Positions 36,078 to 45,679 are shown, numbered from the stretch's first letter. The stretch is 58,640 nt of DNA from an uncultured Clostridia bacterium (GCA_948805675.1 CAQIBN010000010.1:1-58640), one strand, 5' to 3'. The notes: a model not told the origin generated them from the sequence alone. Numbers and translations are program-made.

Positions 36078-38336
36078 ATGATAGAAAGAGAAGTGGAAAA
36101 TTTATTAGAACAAGATTTAAAAGATAATGGATATATTGTCGATGTTGGAAATACTCAAAGAAATATATATAGACAAGACCCCCGTTCTAGTGAAGAGAAA
36201 GTATTATTGAGTGGAAAACATCCTGATTTTATTATTTATGAAAACAATAATTCTAAATGTCCTATTGCTATAATCGAAACTAAGAAAACAGAGTATAGAA
36301 CTTTAGAACAGGCTTTAGAACAAGCTTTAAATTATGCTAAGAAATTAAAAGCAAAAATTGTATTTTTGTATAATGGAAATAGATATTTAAGTTATTGGGT
36401 TGAAACAAAAGAAAATTTATTTATAGATAATATAGAAGTGGATAGATTATTGCCATTAAAATTATTACAAAAATTTAAATCAAATAGGATTTTCTTGGCT
36501 AATCAAATACAAATAAATAATAAGAACGATTTAATTAATGTATTTAAAGAAGCAAACAACAAATTAAGAGATGCAGGAATAACCATAGGCTTAGGAAGAT
36601 TCACAGAATTTTCTAATTTGTTGTTTTTAAAATTGATAAGTGAAAAAAGTACATTTGAAAACGATAAAATACCAAGTCATTTATTATGGGATACATATAA
36701 AAATAAAGATGGCAATGAATTATTATTATATATAAATAAAGTAGTAATTCCTGGATTAAATAATCAATTTAAATCGACAGAAAATATAAATTTATTTTCT
36801 GAATTAAAATTGCAAGATCCAGTTAGATTGAAATATATAATTGATAAGTTAGATAAAATAAATTTATCAACTATAAACACAGATATTAAAGGTGATGCAT
36901 TTGAATATTTTATTGAAAAATATAATTCAACTAATAATGATTTAGGAGAATATTTTACACCTAGACATTTAGTTTCATTTTTAGTAGCTATAATGAATCC
37001 TCAATATCCTGAGAAAATTTATGATCCTTTTTGTGGAACTGGTGGAATGCTGATAGCCAGTTTTGACCATATAAAGAAAAATCTTTATGCAAATGGTATA
37101 TTAAATGAAGAAACTTTAGATAATATTAGAAAAAAGTCATTATATGGAAGTGAAATATCAGATACAGCTCGAATCGCCAAAATGAATATGATTTTGACAG
37201 GAGATGGTCATACTAATATTATTAAGCAAGATAGTTTCATTAATCCAGTAAAACAAAAATATGATGTTGTAATAACTAATATTCCATTTAATCTAAGTGT
37301 TAATACACAACAAGCAGAACCATATAAGTATAAAATCGAAAAAGGTAATGCATTAGCAATACAACATGTTTTAAAATCATTGAATAATAGTGTTAATGCT
37401 AGAGCAGCAGTCATTGTTCCTGAAATAGTACTAAACGATTCTTCTTTAAAAGATTTACGTGAAGATATTATAAGAAATGGAAACTTGAAAGGAGTTATTT
37501 CATTACCTTCAAAGGTATTTATGCCATATACAGAAGCTAAAACAAGTATTTTAATACTTGGAGGAAACAATACACCTAGTAATGATAGGATATTCTTTTA
37601 TAAAATTAAAAATGATGGTTACACATTAACAACTAGAAGAAGAAAAAAATTTGGAATTAATGATTTAGATGAATTTATTAACTGTTACCAATATTTGAAT
37701 GAAATGGAGGAAAATGAAAATTTAACATTTATAAGTCGAGATGAATTACTAGCCAATAGTGAAATTTCATTATTATTATTTAAGTATAGAGATAATTTAA
37801 AAAAGGGATATATAAGACTTAAGGATGTATTAGAAAGGGTAAGAATTCCTAATTTAGAAATGTTTGAAACTGCTTCCATTACAAAACAGGACTTTTGGGG
37901 GATGCCTTGTGGAAATGATTTTTGGGGAGAAAACTTTATATCCGTTACTTCAAATGACAATTCTAACTATAGTGTTGTTCAGCCTAATTGGTTAAGTTTT
38001 AATCCAGCAAGAGCTAATATTGGTTCTTTTGGAATAAATGTAGGGAAAACGCCTGTATCTGTAACTAATGCGTATCCAGTGTTTAAACTTAAAAATGATA
38101 ATTTTATTCCTAAGTACGTCTATCTCCTAATAAGAAAAAATCAAGATGTTATAGATGAAATTATAAACAGATCTTATGGAACAGTCAGACAATCACTTTC
38201 AGCAGAAGAATTTTTGAAAATACAGATACCAATTGTTGATTTAGAAGTACAGAAAAAAATTGTTGATGAAGTAACTAATGCATATTCAAAAGTTAAAGAG
38301 TTAACAGATGAATTAGATAATTATCAAATTTCTTAA
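36078..38336 (+). CDS. Compact nuclease-methyltransferase-specificity protein (type IIG/I-like)
   Basis: A 752-residue single chain that seems to combine restriction-modification functions. Residues about 1-120 resemble the HsdR N-terminal nuclease, with Pro49-Asp50 and Glu67-Thr-Lys69 as a PD-(D/E)xK set. Residues about 150-560 are an HsdM-like N6-adenine methyltransferase: motif I DPFCGTGG (316-323) and motif IV NIPF (401-404, usually NPPF). About 590-745 resembles a half type I specificity domain (SFNPARANIGSFGINVGKTP, then RQSLSAEEFLKIQIPIVDLE). No helicase is present or adjacent. It may cut and methylate DNA like type IIG enzymes; activity is inferred. Preceded by TGGAGG. Confidence 0.8.
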   Translation: MIEREVENLLEQDLKDNGYIVDVGNTQRNIYRQDPRSSEEKVLLSGKHPDFIIYENNNSKCPIAIIETKKTEYRTLEQALEQALNYAKKLKAKIVFLYNGNRYLSYWVETKENLFIDNIEVDRLLPLKLLQKFKSNRIFLANQIQINNKNDLINVFKEANNKLRDAGITIGLGRFTEFSNLLFLKLISEKSTFENDKIPSHLLWDTYKNKDGNELLLYINKVVIPGLNNQFKSTENINLFSELKLQDPVRLKYIIDKLDKINLSTINTDIKGDAFEYFIEKYNSTNNDLGEYFTPRHLVSFLVAIMNPQYPEKIYDPFCGTGGMLIASFDHIKKNLYANGILNEETLDNIRKKSLYGSEISDTARIAKMNMILTGDGHTNIIKQDSFINPVKQKYDVVITNIPFNLSVNTQQAEPYKYKIEKGNALAIQHVLKSLNNSVNARAAVIVPEIVLNDSSLKDLREDIIRNGNLKGVISLPSKVFMPYTEAKTSILILGGNNTPSNDRIFFYKIKNDGYTLTTRRRKKFGINDLDEFINCYQYLNEMEENENLTFISRDELLANSEISLLLFKYRDNLKKGYIRLKDVLERVRIPNLEMFETASITKQDFWGMPCGNDFWGENFISVTSNDNSNYSVVQPNWLSFNPARANIGSFGINVGKTPVSVTNAYPVFKLKNDNFIPKYVYLLIRKNQDVIDEIINRSYGTVRQSLSAEEFLKIQIPIVDLEVQKKIVDEVTNAYSKVKELTDELDNYQIS

Positions 38337-38475
38337 GAATAAATTTGTAGAAAATGAAATATCTAAAGAATAACTGTGGATGATAATAATAACAAGCAAT
38401 ATAACAAGAAATTTTGAATTATAATAATAAAGTAAATTTTAATAATAGGCAAATTATTGGAAAGGAGATATAGTT

Positions 38476-38844
38476 ATGGCAAGAGTATTAAAAAATAAAG
38501 AATTAGTAAACACAAGATTAGCAACTAATTATGGTGGTTGGATGTATTGTGATAAATGTAATGAAAATATAGGCTATTTATGTTATTCAACTTATGATAG
38601 GTTAGAATTAAAATATAAATGTAATTGTGGCACTATTGGTAGTGCATTATTAGATTTTGAAGATAGTAAAATAGGCCAAAATTGTAATGATGAATTAGTT
38701 ATTATAAAAAATAGATTTTGTTGTCCAAAAGATAATGAGCCTTTAATTACAATATTAGATAAAAAAGTAGCTAATTATGAAATGAAAATTACTTGTAAAT
38801 GTTGTGAAAATATATATAAAAAAGCCAAATTTGAAAATATTTAA
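38476..38844 (+). CDS. Hypothetical zinc-ribbon-like protein
   Basis: A 122-residue protein with several Cys groups: CDKC (25-28), CNCG, CC in RFCCPKD, and CKCCENIY near the end, suggesting two zinc-binding knuckles. Strand-rich, with no membrane segment. Family not recognised. AAGGAGATA precedes ATG 38476. It lies 139 bases behind the restriction-methyltransferase-like gene in the same direction; a functional link is possible but unsupported. Confidence 0.65.
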   Translation: MARVLKNKELVNTRLATNYGGWMYCDKCNENIGYLCYSTYDRLELKYKCNCGTIGSALLDFEDSKIGQNCNDELVIIKNRFCCPKDNEPLITILDKKVANYEMKITCKCCENIYKKAKFENI

Positions 38845-38845
38845 T

Positions 38846-39020
38846 TTACTTTTTGAAAAATATTATTTTAATGTTGAAGAATGTTTAGTAATTGATAATG
38901 GCCATTCTAATAGAATTTTATAAGTTTCAAATTTTATTAGTATAAAAGGAAGAAGAATTAATTCTAATTATTTAGGATAATATAATAAAACTTTTAAAAG
39001 AAAATAATATTACAATTTAG
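38846..39020 (+). pseudogene. Decayed copy of the 3' end of the HAD gene at 33698
   Basis: LFEKYYFNVEECLVIDNGHSNRIL, stop, then SNFISIKGRRINSNYL and KLLKENNIT align with the end of the HAD protein (LLERYSLNAKECLLIDDDD to LLKENNIEIR). It has a stop and frameshifts and lacks the 5' part. It shows that the HAD 3' region was duplicated about 4.7 kb away. Confidence 0.75.
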
Positions 39021-39180
39021 TTATTATAAAAAGTCTATAAATGCATATATATTAACATTTATGGGCTTTTTATGTACTTCATTATATTTTACTTTTACTA
39101 CACTATTTTGTAAATTTTTATTTGACATAATAAAAATACAGTATATAATAATATTATTAAATAGAAAAGAAGGTATTAAA
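39021..39180. other. Short gap upstream of the two-component system
   Basis: TTGACATAATAAAAATACAG and a TATAATAA at about 39142 look like a promoter (TTGACA 39122, spacer about 15-16) for the response regulator. With the preceding HAD remnant it makes about 335 bases without an intact gene. Confidence 0.5.
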
Positions 39181-39825
39181 ATGGCAAAAATATTAATAGT
39201 GGAAGATGAAAAAAATATATCTGATTTAATCAAAGACACTATAAGTTTAGCTCATTATGATTATGATTGTAGTTATGATGGTGAAGATGCATTAAATAAA
39301 ATAAAAGAAACAAAATATGATTTAATATTATTAGATATTATGCTACCAAAAATAGATGGATTTGAGATAATTGAAGAAATAAAAACTATAGATACACCAA
39401 TCATATTCTTATCAGCAAAAAATGATGTTAACTCTATAGTAAAAGGACTTAAGGGTGGAGGGATAGATTATATTACAAAACCATTTGAACCTTTAGAATT
39501 ACTTGCACGAATTGAACTAAGAATTAGTAAAGCCAAAGAAAATATTTACAAATATAAAAATATTACTGTTAATTTAGATACAAGAGAAGTATACAAAAAT
39601 GAAGAAAAGATATATTTAGCACCTAAAGAATATGATTTATTAATTTTAATATTAAATAATAGAAATAAAGCATTATCCAGAGATGAAATATTAGATAAAG
39701 TATGGAAGATAGAAACAGATATAGAGACTAGAACAGTTGATTATCATATACAACAATTAAGAAAAAAGTTAAATTTAAAAGAAAACTTAATTACAATTCA
39801 TGGTGTAGGATATATTTTAAAATAA
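39181..39825 (+). CDS. OmpR-family response regulator
   Basis: A 214-residue transcription factor: receiver domain with acidic pocket ILIVEDEKN, phospho-acceptor Asp in LILLDIMLPK, and Lys in YITKPFEP; then a winged-helix DNA-binding domain with LAPKEYDLLILIL and TRTVDYHIQQLRKKL. ATG 39181 follows GAAGG. It is 15 bases ahead of its histidine kinase. The target genes are unknown; the next gene (41289) may be a third component. Confidence 0.93.
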   Translation: MAKILIVEDEKNISDLIKDTISLAHYDYDCSYDGEDALNKIKETKYDLILLDIMLPKIDGFEIIEEIKTIDTPIIFLSAKNDVNSIVKGLKGGGIDYITKPFEPLELLARIELRISKAKENIYKYKNITVNLDTREVYKNEEKIYLAPKEYDLLILILNNRNKALSRDEILDKVWKIETDIETRTVDYHIQQLRKKLNLKENLITIHGVGYILK

Positions 39826-39840
39826 TATAGGAGATAAAGT

Positions 39841-41277
39841 ATGAAATTTAGTCAGAAGATATTTTTAATATCATTTATATTAATTATAATAGTAATTAAT
39901 ATAATAGGTATTGTAATGATAAATTATACATATAAACTAAATATTGAAAAAGAAATAGAAAAAAGTATATTTCAAACTAATAATATAATGCATGAATTAA
40001 CTGTATATGCTTCATATGATTTATCAACTATTGCAAGTAATTATTTAAAAAATGGAATAAATGTAGATGTTTATATAGATGGTCAAAGATCATATACAAA
40101 TTTTAAAAGTGAAGACTCACAAATTGCAGAAGGACTACTTACTAATGAAGAAAAGATAAAAGAAGTAAATGAAGAACTATTAGATAATACATTAGATAAT
40201 ACACAAGAGGCTGGAATTAAAGAAAATTACGTAAATGCACACAATCTAGACAAACAAAGTTCTAATATTGAATATATGGATTCTTATATTATAAATGATA
40301 AAATATTTATGAAACTAAAAAGAAATAATTATATTGTTATAACTTTATCTAATATTTCAGAGGTTAATAATATGAGACAAGAACAAACTAATTTCTTTGT
40401 TGAGTTAAGTGTAATTAGTTCTCTTATAATTGCATTATTTCTTTCAATAACAGTGAATCTTTTAACAAGAAAAATAAAAAAATTAGATAAAGCTGTAAAT
40501 AAAGTTAAACAAGGAAATTTTAATATAAAATTAACAAAGTTAGGAAATGATGAAATAGGTAACTTTGGAAATAGTTTTAATGAGATGACTATTGCAATAC
40601 AAGATAATTTAAATAAAATCCAAGAGGTTTCTGAAAATAGGAAACAATTTATAGGTGATTTAACTCATGAAATAAGAACACCTCTTACTTCTATAATTGG
40701 ATACTCTAGTTTAATTAATAATGATAAAGTTATAGACAATAATACAATAAAAAAATACTCTAGTAAAATATATGAAGAAGGTAAATATATTCAGCAAATG
40801 TCTGAAAAATTGATGCAAATGCTTTTAGTAGAAAATGGTTCTATTGATAAAAAAATTATAAATATTTCAGAAGAAATAAAAATAATTGTAGAAGAATTGA
40901 AAAATTTATTTGATAATGCAATATTTAATATTCAAATTAAAGAAAATGTATATAAAGAAGTAGATAAAGTTTTATTAAAATCACTTATTTATAATTTAGT
41001 AAAAAATGCAATTAGTTCTTATGATACTATACCAAAAGTAGATATATATTTAAGTGAAAATGAGCTTACAATTATAGATTATGGAAAAGGTATTCCACAA
41101 GATAAGATAGAAAAAATAAAAGAACCTTTTTACACTTTAAATACAGATAGAAACAGGAAAATATCTGGAATGGGGCTAGGTCTTACATTATGTCTTAGAA
41201 TTGCTAGTGTGCATAATTGGAAATTAAATATTAAAAGTGAAATAGGAAAAGGAACTAAAGTTACAATTATAATATAG
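39841..41277 (+). CDS. Sensor histidine kinase
   Basis: A 478-residue membrane kinase. Helix 1 at about 7-28, an extracytoplasmic sensor domain of about 150 residues, helix 2 at about 186-208, a HAMP domain, the HisKA box GDLTHEIRTPLTSIIGY (His276), and an HATPase domain with KNAISSYD (N box), DYGKGIP and GMGLGLTLC. It phosphorylates the regulator encoded just upstream. Signal unknown. Confidence 0.93.
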   Translation: MKFSQKIFLISFILIIIVINIIGIVMINYTYKLNIEKEIEKSIFQTNNIMHELTVYASYDLSTIASNYLKNGINVDVYIDGQRSYTNFKSEDSQIAEGLLTNEEKIKEVNEELLDNTLDNTQEAGIKENYVNAHNLDKQSSNIEYMDSYIINDKIFMKLKRNNYIVITLSNISEVNNMRQEQTNFFVELSVISSLIIALFLSITVNLLTRKIKKLDKAVNKVKQGNFNIKLTKLGNDEIGNFGNSFNEMTIAIQDNLNKIQEVSENRKQFIGDLTHEIRTPLTSIIGYSSLINNDKVIDNNTIKKYSSKIYEEGKYIQQMSEKLMQMLLVENGSIDKKIINISEEIKIIVEELKNLFDNAIFNIQIKENVYKEVDKVLLKSLIYNLVKNAISSYDTIPKVDIYLSENELTIIDYGKGIPQDKIEKIKEPFYTLNTDRNRKISGMGLGLTLCLRIASVHNWKLNIKSEIGKGTKVTIII

Positions 41278-41288
41278 AAAGGGAGAAA

Positions 41289-42074
41289 ATGAAAAATAAA
41301 GGATTTTTAAAATTTATACTATCATTTGGAATTATAATATTAATATTTGTAATTGTTGTAATAAATTTTGATAAATTCACATTATCATATAATGAAAGAA
41401 AAGAAAAACATCAAAATCCATATTATATTATAAATGAAAAAATAGATATTATACAACAAATAAAATATTATGATTTAAATTCTAATAGTATTGTAACAGA
41501 TATTAGTACTGTTAATAATATAAAAAATTGTATTAAAAATAATGAAACTATAAAAAAAATAATAATAGAAATTACTGGAATAAATGAAGATAATTTGTTT
41601 AAATATATTGATAAACTACATAATAATAAACAAATAAGAAAAATTACTAATTTAAATTCAATTTATGGAGATATTATATATATAAATAATATATATTTCG
41701 ATTTAGCATTCACTTTAGACTTAGAGAACATAGCATATAAAATACAAAGAGTTTATTCAGATAGTTATAATTGGCAATATAAAGAAATTGAACTAGATAT
41801 AGAAGAAAAAATTTATAGTAAAGTAAAAAATGATTTAAATAATATACAAATAACAAATTTTAAGCCAGATACTATGTATATAAAATTTTTCAATGGAATA
41901 TATGCAGAATGGGATGGAGATGTTTTTGTAGTAGAAGATAATACTAATCAAATAATAGTTGAATATGAAGGAAACTGGCCAAACAGTATAACCGTTAATG
42001 AAAAAACTAGTGATAATAGTGAATCAACTATAGAAGATAAAATAGTTAGATTACAAATTGGCTTTGAAAAATAA
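41289..42074 (+). CDS. Membrane-anchored hypothetical protein of the two-component operon
   Basis: A 261-residue protein with one N-terminal helix (about 8-27) and a long extracytoplasmic part rich in Ile, Asn and Lys. No family recognised. It starts 11 bases behind the kinase, with a GGGAG site, so it is probably co-transcribed and could be an accessory sensor or target. The region IKFFNGIYAEWDGDVFVVED looks like a beta-rich domain. Confidence 0.65.
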   Translation: MKNKGFLKFILSFGIIILIFVIVVINFDKFTLSYNERKEKHQNPYYIINEKIDIIQQIKYYDLNSNSIVTDISTVNNIKNCIKNNETIKKIIIEITGINEDNLFKYIDKLHNNKQIRKITNLNSIYGDIIYINNIYFDLAFTLDLENIAYKIQRVYSDSYNWQYKEIELDIEEKIYSKVKNDLNNIQITNFKPDTMYIKFFNGIYAEWDGDVFVVEDNTNQIIVEYEGNWPNSITVNEKTSDNSESTIEDKIVRLQIGFEK

Positions 42075-42185
42075 TATAATAATATATTCCTTACAAAAAA
42101 ATTACATTTATCTTACTAAATATAGTTTAAATTAATATTAAAAAGATATATCCTCTAAACTAGAAATAGTTAGGAGGGTATTTTT

Positions 42186-43700
42186 ATGATTAAGACAAAT
42201 GAGTTAAAAAATGAACTAATACTAAATTTAGATACTGTAAAAGATATATTAATAAAAAATGATTTATTAATAGCTTATAATATAATAGATAAAAATATAA
42301 GTTATATTTCATATGATTCAAGAGAAATAAAAAACAATACTTTGTTTTTTTGTAAAGGTTTATATTTTAAAGAAGAATATCTAAATATTGCTATACAAAA
42401 GGGAGCTACAGCTTATATATCAGAGAAAAAATATGAAGATAAAAACACGTCATATTTTATAGTAACTAACATATTAAAAGCTATTGCAATAATTTCGCAT
42501 GAATTTTATAAGTATCCAGATAAAAAAATAGAAAAAATTGGAGTTACAGGAACAAAAGGAAAAACTACAGTTACATATTTTTTAAACAATATTTTACAAG
42601 AGCACTTAAACTCAAAACCAGGCTTAATTTGCTCTTTATGGACATATACAGGTTTTAAAGATAAACAATCACAAATAACAACACCAGAGGCACTAGAAAT
42701 ACAAAGATATTTTTATGAAATGGCAAATTCGAAAATAAAAAATGCAATACTTGAAGTATCTTCTCAAAGTTATAAAAGATTAAGGCTTGAAGGTGTAGAA
42801 TTTGAATATGGTATATTTTTAAATATAGATAAAGATCACATTAGTGAATTAGAACATCCAAATTTTGAAGACTATTTCAATTGTAAATTACAATTTTTAA
42901 AACACTGTAAAAATATCCTAATAAACAGGAATGCAGAACATTTAGACCAAATAATAAAAGCAGTTAAAGGAAAAAAAATAGTATTTTTTGGAACAGATAA
43001 TAAAGCAGATTACTATATAGACAAAATAATAAAAGAAAATAAAGGTTTTTCCTTCATAGTAAAAAATGATAAACTGAAATACTTAAAAAAATTTAATATT
43101 GAAATACAAGGAAGATTTAATGTAGAAAATGCACTTGCAGCAATTACAATGAGCAAAATGTTAAATATTGATGATAAAACAATACAAAAAGGATTATCCA
43201 AAACAAAAGTACCAGGAAGAATGAATGTATATGAAAAAAGTGGTATAACAGTTGTTATTGATTATGCACACAATAGACTTAGTTTTGAGAAATTATTTGA
43301 GTCTTTAAAAACAGACTATCCAAATAGAAGAATTATATCTGTAGGAGGTACTGTAGGTGGGAAAGCATATAATAGAAGAGAGGATTTTGGCAAAATTGTT
43401 GGACAAGCTTCAGACTATATATATTTAACTGCTGATGACCCACAATTTGAAGAACCAGAAGATATATGTAAAGATATTGGAAAATATATAGAAGATAAGT
43501 CTAAATTTGAAATTATAAAAGATAGGAAAACTGCTATTAATAAAGCATTAAAAAATTCTCGTAGAGGAGATGTTATTGTATTGTTATCTAAAGGAACAGA
43601 TACACATCAGAGAATAAAAAATAAAGAAGTACCTTATGAATCTGATGTAACAATAATAGAAAAAAAGTTTAAAATTGTTAAAAATCCAATAAATATTTAA
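42186..43700 (+). CDS. MurE-type UDP-MurNAc-tripeptide ligase
   Basis: A 504-residue Mur ligase that attaches the third residue of the peptidoglycan stem peptide, or a relative. P-loop GVTGTKGKTTVT (119-130), ITTPEALEIQRYFYEM, ILEVSSQSYKRLRL, NIDKDHISELEHP, VIDYAHNRLSFEKLF and GGTVGGKAYNRRED are typical. The residue-selecting loop reads DDPQFEEP instead of the DNPR of diaminopimelate-specific MurE, so a different amino acid is likely. Strong TAGGAGGG site. It is not in a cell-wall cluster, so it could be a second, specialised copy. Confidence 0.85.
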   Translation: MIKTNELKNELILNLDTVKDILIKNDLLIAYNIIDKNISYISYDSREIKNNTLFFCKGLYFKEEYLNIAIQKGATAYISEKKYEDKNTSYFIVTNILKAIAIISHEFYKYPDKKIEKIGVTGTKGKTTVTYFLNNILQEHLNSKPGLICSLWTYTGFKDKQSQITTPEALEIQRYFYEMANSKIKNAILEVSSQSYKRLRLEGVEFEYGIFLNIDKDHISELEHPNFEDYFNCKLQFLKHCKNILINRNAEHLDQIIKAVKGKKIVFFGTDNKADYYIDKIIKENKGFSFIVKNDKLKYLKKFNIEIQGRFNVENALAAITMSKMLNIDDKTIQKGLSKTKVPGRMNVYEKSGITVVIDYAHNRLSFEKLFESLKTDYPNRRIISVGGTVGGKAYNRREDFGKIVGQASDYIYLTADDPQFEEPEDICKDIGKYIEDKSKFEIIKDRKTAINKALKNSRRGDVIVLLSKGTDTHQRIKNKEVPYESDVTIIEKKFKIVKNPINI

Positions 43701-43840
43701 AAGGAAACATTATTTAAGTGTTATAGTAAAATTTTGGATAAAATCTTTATAAAAATTTTAAAAAACTAATTTTATTCTCAAATCATTGAAAAAAACTAAT
43801 CCTTGTGTTACACTTACTTTGTAAGAAAGGGGAGAGAAGA

Positions 43841-44946
43841 GTGATTGAATTAGAAGAAAATAAAAGATATCTACAATCTTTAAAATCTAAATTAGAAAGT
43901 ATAGGTGAATCTCTTTGACATTTCTAAAATAGAAGAAGAATTAAAAGTTTTAGAAAAGGAGACAATGAACCCAGAGTTCTGGAATAATAGTAAAAATTCA
44001 AAATTAGTTTTACAGAAAATTAAAAATTTAAAAAACAAAAAAGATACATTTGAAAAGATAAGAAAAGAATTAATAAATTTAGAAGAAATGAATGAATTGT
44101 TATTATTAGAAGATGATGAAACATTATCAAAGGAGTTGTTAAACAGTAGTAAAAAAATTGATAAAGATATGGAAAAATTAGAACTTGCAACACTTCTATC
44201 TGGTAAATATGATTCTAATAATGCAATTATAACATTACATCCAGGAGCTCGGAGGAACAGAGTCACAAGATTGGGCGGAAATGCTTTATAGAATGTATAC
44301 AAGATGGGCAAATAATAATGGATATATTGTAAAAGAACTTGATTATTTAGAAGGTGACGAAGCTGGTTTAAAAAGTGTAACAGTTTTAATTGAAGGTGAA
44401 TATGCATATGGTTACTTAAAAGCTGAAAAAGGTGTACATAGATTAGTTAGAATTTCGCCATTTGATGCAGGAGGCAGAAGACATACATCATTTGCATCAT
44501 TAGAAGTACTACCAGAAATAACAGATGATATTGAAATTGAAATAAATCCAGATGATTTAAGAATAGATACATATAGAGCATCTGGCGCAGGTGGTCAACA
44601 TGTAAATAAAACATCTTCAGCAGTAAGAATAACACATATACCTACAAATACTGTTGTTGCATGTCAATCTGAACGCTCACAAATTCAAAATAGAGAAACA
44701 GCAATGAAAATGCTTAAATCAAAACTATTAGATTTAAAAGAAAGAGAACATAAAGAAAAAATAGAAGATTTAAAAGGAGAACAAAGAGATATAGCATGGG
44801 GAAGTCAAATAAGATCATATGTTTTTTGTCCATATACATTAGTAAAAGACCATAGAACAGGATATGAAGTAGGAAACGTCCAAGATGTTATGGATGGAAA
44901 TATAAATGGTTTTATAGAAGAATATCTAAAGAAAAATAATAAATAG
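43841..44946 (+). CDS. prfB: Peptide chain release factor 2, reading requires two +1 frameshifts
   Basis: RF2 ends translation at UGA and UAA. Joined length is 367 residues, as usual. The GTG start (43841) behind GGGGAG gives 25 codons to CTT TGA C, the classical autoregulated RF2 +1 site, with AGGTGA as the stimulating Shine-Dalgarno-like element. The second, unusual break is at 44250: GCT CGG AGG leads to a stop 13 codons after CGG, but skipping the C gives GCT-GGA-GGA-ACA, the conserved PGAGGTESQDWAEML. The catalytic GGQ (SGAGGQHVNK) and VACQSERSQIQNR lie downstream, so both shifts are needed for an active factor. Confidence 0.95.
43913..43919 (+). promoter_or_regulatory. Classical RF2 programmed +1 frameshift site
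   Basis: CTT TGA C with AGGTGA about 6 bases upstream. Low RF2 slows termination at the UGA and favours the shift, as known for most bacterial prfB genes. Confidence 0.93.
44250..44253 (+). other. Candidate +1 recoding site CGGA in prfB
   Basis: In-frame CGG in the frame set by the first shift. Skipping C44250 restores PGAGGTES. Confidence 0.9.
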
Positions 44947-44957
44947 TGAGGTAAAAT

Positions 44958-45587
44958 ATGAAAACTAAAGATATATATAAAGATAATAAAAATAGAAAAT
45001 ATTGTCCAATAATTGATATAAAAAGTGAAGATATGAGAATAGAATCTAGTCCTATTAAAGTTATAAAAGAACATTTAATTAAATTTCTAATAATATCATT
45101 AATTATAGTATTAATTTTATCTATAACATTCTATAAAGATTTAATAGTATTAATATCTGTATTAGTATTTTTAGCATTTATAGTGGTTGCTTTTATATTA
45201 TCAAGTACATACAGCATGAAATGTAAAGAAGAAACATTATCAATGAAATTAAACTTTCAGAAGATTGAATTATCATATAGTAGAATTGCTAATATCTATA
45301 TATCAAAAGAATTTAGTGTTAGTGATTTTATACCAATGTTTACTTATAGTTTAGTAATTAGATATGTAGATAATATGAATTTTTTAAAGGAATTATCATT
45401 TCCAATATTATTTTTAAAACCAGAAGACATAGAAAAGTTTATAGACAATTTTATAGTACAAAAAGAACAATCACAAGAATGTATTAAATATGAAAAATAT
45501 AAATTAATAAAAAAAATATTTAAAATTACTGGATTTGTATTATTTATAATAGTAATAGCATTAGTGGTATATTTTAGTTTAAAATAA
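44958..45587 (+). CDS. Membrane protein of unknown function
   Basis: A 209-residue protein with two adjacent helices (about 40-60 and 62-80), a cytoplasmic domain of about 100 residues containing FQKIELSYSRIANIYIS, and a C-terminal helix (about 188-207). The layout resembles PH-domain-like membrane proteins of the bacterial YdbT/YvbH kind, but the match is not certain. It starts 11 bases behind prfB and may share its transcript. Confidence 0.6.
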   Translation: MKTKDIYKDNKNRKYCPIIDIKSEDMRIESSPIKVIKEHLIKFLIISLIIVLILSITFYKDLIVLISVLVFLAFIVVAFILSSTYSMKCKEETLSMKLNFQKIELSYSRIANIYISKEFSVSDFIPMFTYSLVIRYVDNMNFLKELSFPILFLKPEDIEKFIDNFIVQKEQSQECIKYEKYKLIKKIFKITGFVLFIIVIALVVYFSLK

Positions 45588-45679
45588 TTCACATATTGGC
45601 ATAAAATTCAATATAATACAATATAGTTAGAATTATAATTAATTTTAATTATAAATTTATAAAAAAGAAGGTGCCACAT

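Noticed and set aside
8755..44253. CGG reassigned to another amino acid in the zero frame
   Set aside because: The zero frame meets stop codons from two to about twenty codons after every one of the seven sites, and the lost family motifs reappear only in the +1 frame. Reassignment alone cannot repair this.
8755..44253. Ordinary pseudogenes
   Set aside because: uvrB, secA, prfB and smpB are otherwise perfect in sequence and length, and the lesions have one common form. True decay in this window (rhuM, the HAD copy, peroxiredoxin) looks different: deletions, stops and truncation.
8755..44253. Systematic sequencing error adding C before GG
   Set aside because: Not excluded, but less likely: GG occurs in all codon phases in every gene, yet all seven extra C precede codon-aligned GGN, and large genes such as uvrA and rho have none. 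Reads must decide.
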